The notes beneath the pieces are model-generated. The model worked only from the letters and a program-made list of their open reading frames with translations. It searched no databases and was not told the origin of the DNA. Below, piece after piece: positions 63,223 to 64,000 of a stretch of DNA of 64,000 nt (position 1 is the stretch's first letter; each line of letters starts with the position of its first letter). The translations under genes and the position numbers were made by a program. The DNA comes from Chitinophaga sp. SYP-B3965. GTDB lineage: Bacteria > Bacteroidota > Bacteroidia > Chitinophagales > Chitinophagaceae. The stretch is from assembly GCF_009647655.1 (NCBI RefSeq), contig NZ_WJFD01000001.1, positions 3,462,488 to 3,526,487 on the forward strand, in the 5' to 3' direction.

Positions 63223-64000
63223 TCAGGCAGCTGTCTGTAAATTTTCAGAGTAGGGTGTTTGTCGTTTAATGACGGCAAACATCCTGTCTACGAGTTTATT
63301 CCTGATAATATTGAGTACGCTCATTTTGTTCTTTCCCTCTGCTACGCGCTTTTCATAGTATGCTTTTAATTCAGGATTGAACCTTACAGCTACCAGGGCG
63401 GACAGGTTCAGTAAGCATTTGGCTTTCTTATTGGCATAATGGCTGACCCGCTGTTTTCCTCTTATCGAACTTCCACTGCTATGCGCAAAAGGGGCCAATC
63501 CTGCATAACAGCTAAACTTACGGCTATTGGCAAAACGGCTGAAGTTCTCTGTGCAGGCTAGCATGTAAGCTGCTGTAACGGGCCCTATTCCTTTGATCGT
63601 CAGCAATAACTTATAGTTGTCTGATAAACCCTGATCCTGGCTGATCTGTTCTTTGATCGCTTTTTCGATGGTCCTGATGGCGGTATCGAGGGCTTTTATC
63701 TGCTCTTGCTGGATCTGCACATGTACAGAAGTATTGGTATACCCACGGGTAATCTTCATTTCTTTTAACCTTGCCTTATAACCACTCCTGTCTGCCACCA
63801 GCTTATCCCGCAGGCTCAACAGGTCTTTTAGTTCGCTTACTTCTCTGATGGGAGCAACTACCGCCTTTAACTGCTCCTGGCGCAAACGCCCATATTCACT
63901 GATCATCTGAGCATCCGCTTTATCTGACTTCCCCCGCACCAGACCTGCAGAACGTTTGATCTCTATGGCCGGTACTTTACTGTAAGTAATGCCCTGTTGC
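63223..64000 (-). mobile_element. IS110-family transposase, 5' end outside the window
   Basis: The frame is open from the window edge to a stop at 63223 (259 residues seen). KRSAGLVRGKSDKADAQMISEYGRLRQ is the DEDD-domain part of IS110/IS111-type enzymes. The C-terminal Transposase_20 domain is complete: LLLTIKGIGPVTAAYMLACTENFSRFANSRKFSCYAGLAPFAHSSGSSIRGKQRVSHYANKKAKCLLNLSALVAVR, with the conserved serine-rich segment. No frameshift is seen, so the copy may be active. IS110 elements lack standard inverted repeats, and the right end cannot be placed; it lies between 63148 and 63222. Confidence 0.85.

Overview
The window is a chromosomal segment of a Bacteroidota bacterium, most likely family Chitinophagaceae (Chitinophaga-like). 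The supporting signs are a PorV-type outer-membrane protein and a type IX secretion (T9SS) C-terminal sorting domain, a type III glutamine synthetase, the C-terminal end of a probable serine palmitoyltransferase (sphingolipid synthesis), weak Shine-Dalgarno sequences, and many promoters of the Bacteroidota form (TTTG, about 19 nt, TAnnTTTG). No rRNA or tRNA gene was seen.

Left part (1-29.5 kb) is mixed housekeeping. It holds the partial aminotransferase, purL, type III glutamine synthetase, an efp-accB-accC operon (translation factor plus acetyl-CoA carboxylase), malate dehydrogenase, a YceI/MarR pair, an MFS carrier, a DedA protein, a dicarboxylate/amino-acid symporter, an APC permease, yebC, a D-2-hydroxyacid dehydrogenase, a CbpA-type DnaJ, a fused alpha-beta 2-oxoacid dehydrogenase E1, a DUF1573 protein, an aminotransferase and carA. 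Two intergenic stretches stand out: 19.87-20.6 kb (duplicated blocks and palindromes) and 26.1-26.9 kb (two tandem modules that look like very short RNA genes).

Middle part (29.5-46.6 kb, all minus strand) is the S10-spc-alpha ribosomal cluster in classical order, rpsJ to rplQ, including secY, map, infA and rpmJ. A near-consensus promoter precedes rpsJ. A terminator follows secY, and map and infA have their own promoter boxes, so the cluster is probably several transcripts. Several gaps inside it contain long perfect or near-perfect hairpins that the genes do not explain. S3 carries a Gly/Arg-rich tail, and S14 and L36 are both zinc-free types.

Right part (46.6-64 kb): four envelope genes (double TonB C-terminal domain protein, beta-barrel porin, PQQ-type sugar dehydrogenase, lipoprotein) separate fusA from rpsJ. 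No rpsL or rpsG lies next to fusA. After fusA comes a plus-strand envelope cassette: a mini T9SS-sorted protein, a PorV/PorQ-family protein, a small secreted protein and a 981-residue collagen-like repeat protein. Two large FtsX/MacB-type ABC permeases follow, with a small convergent gene between them, and then an IS110-family transposase cut by the window end.

All calls come from reading the sequence and from general family knowledge. No database search was run.
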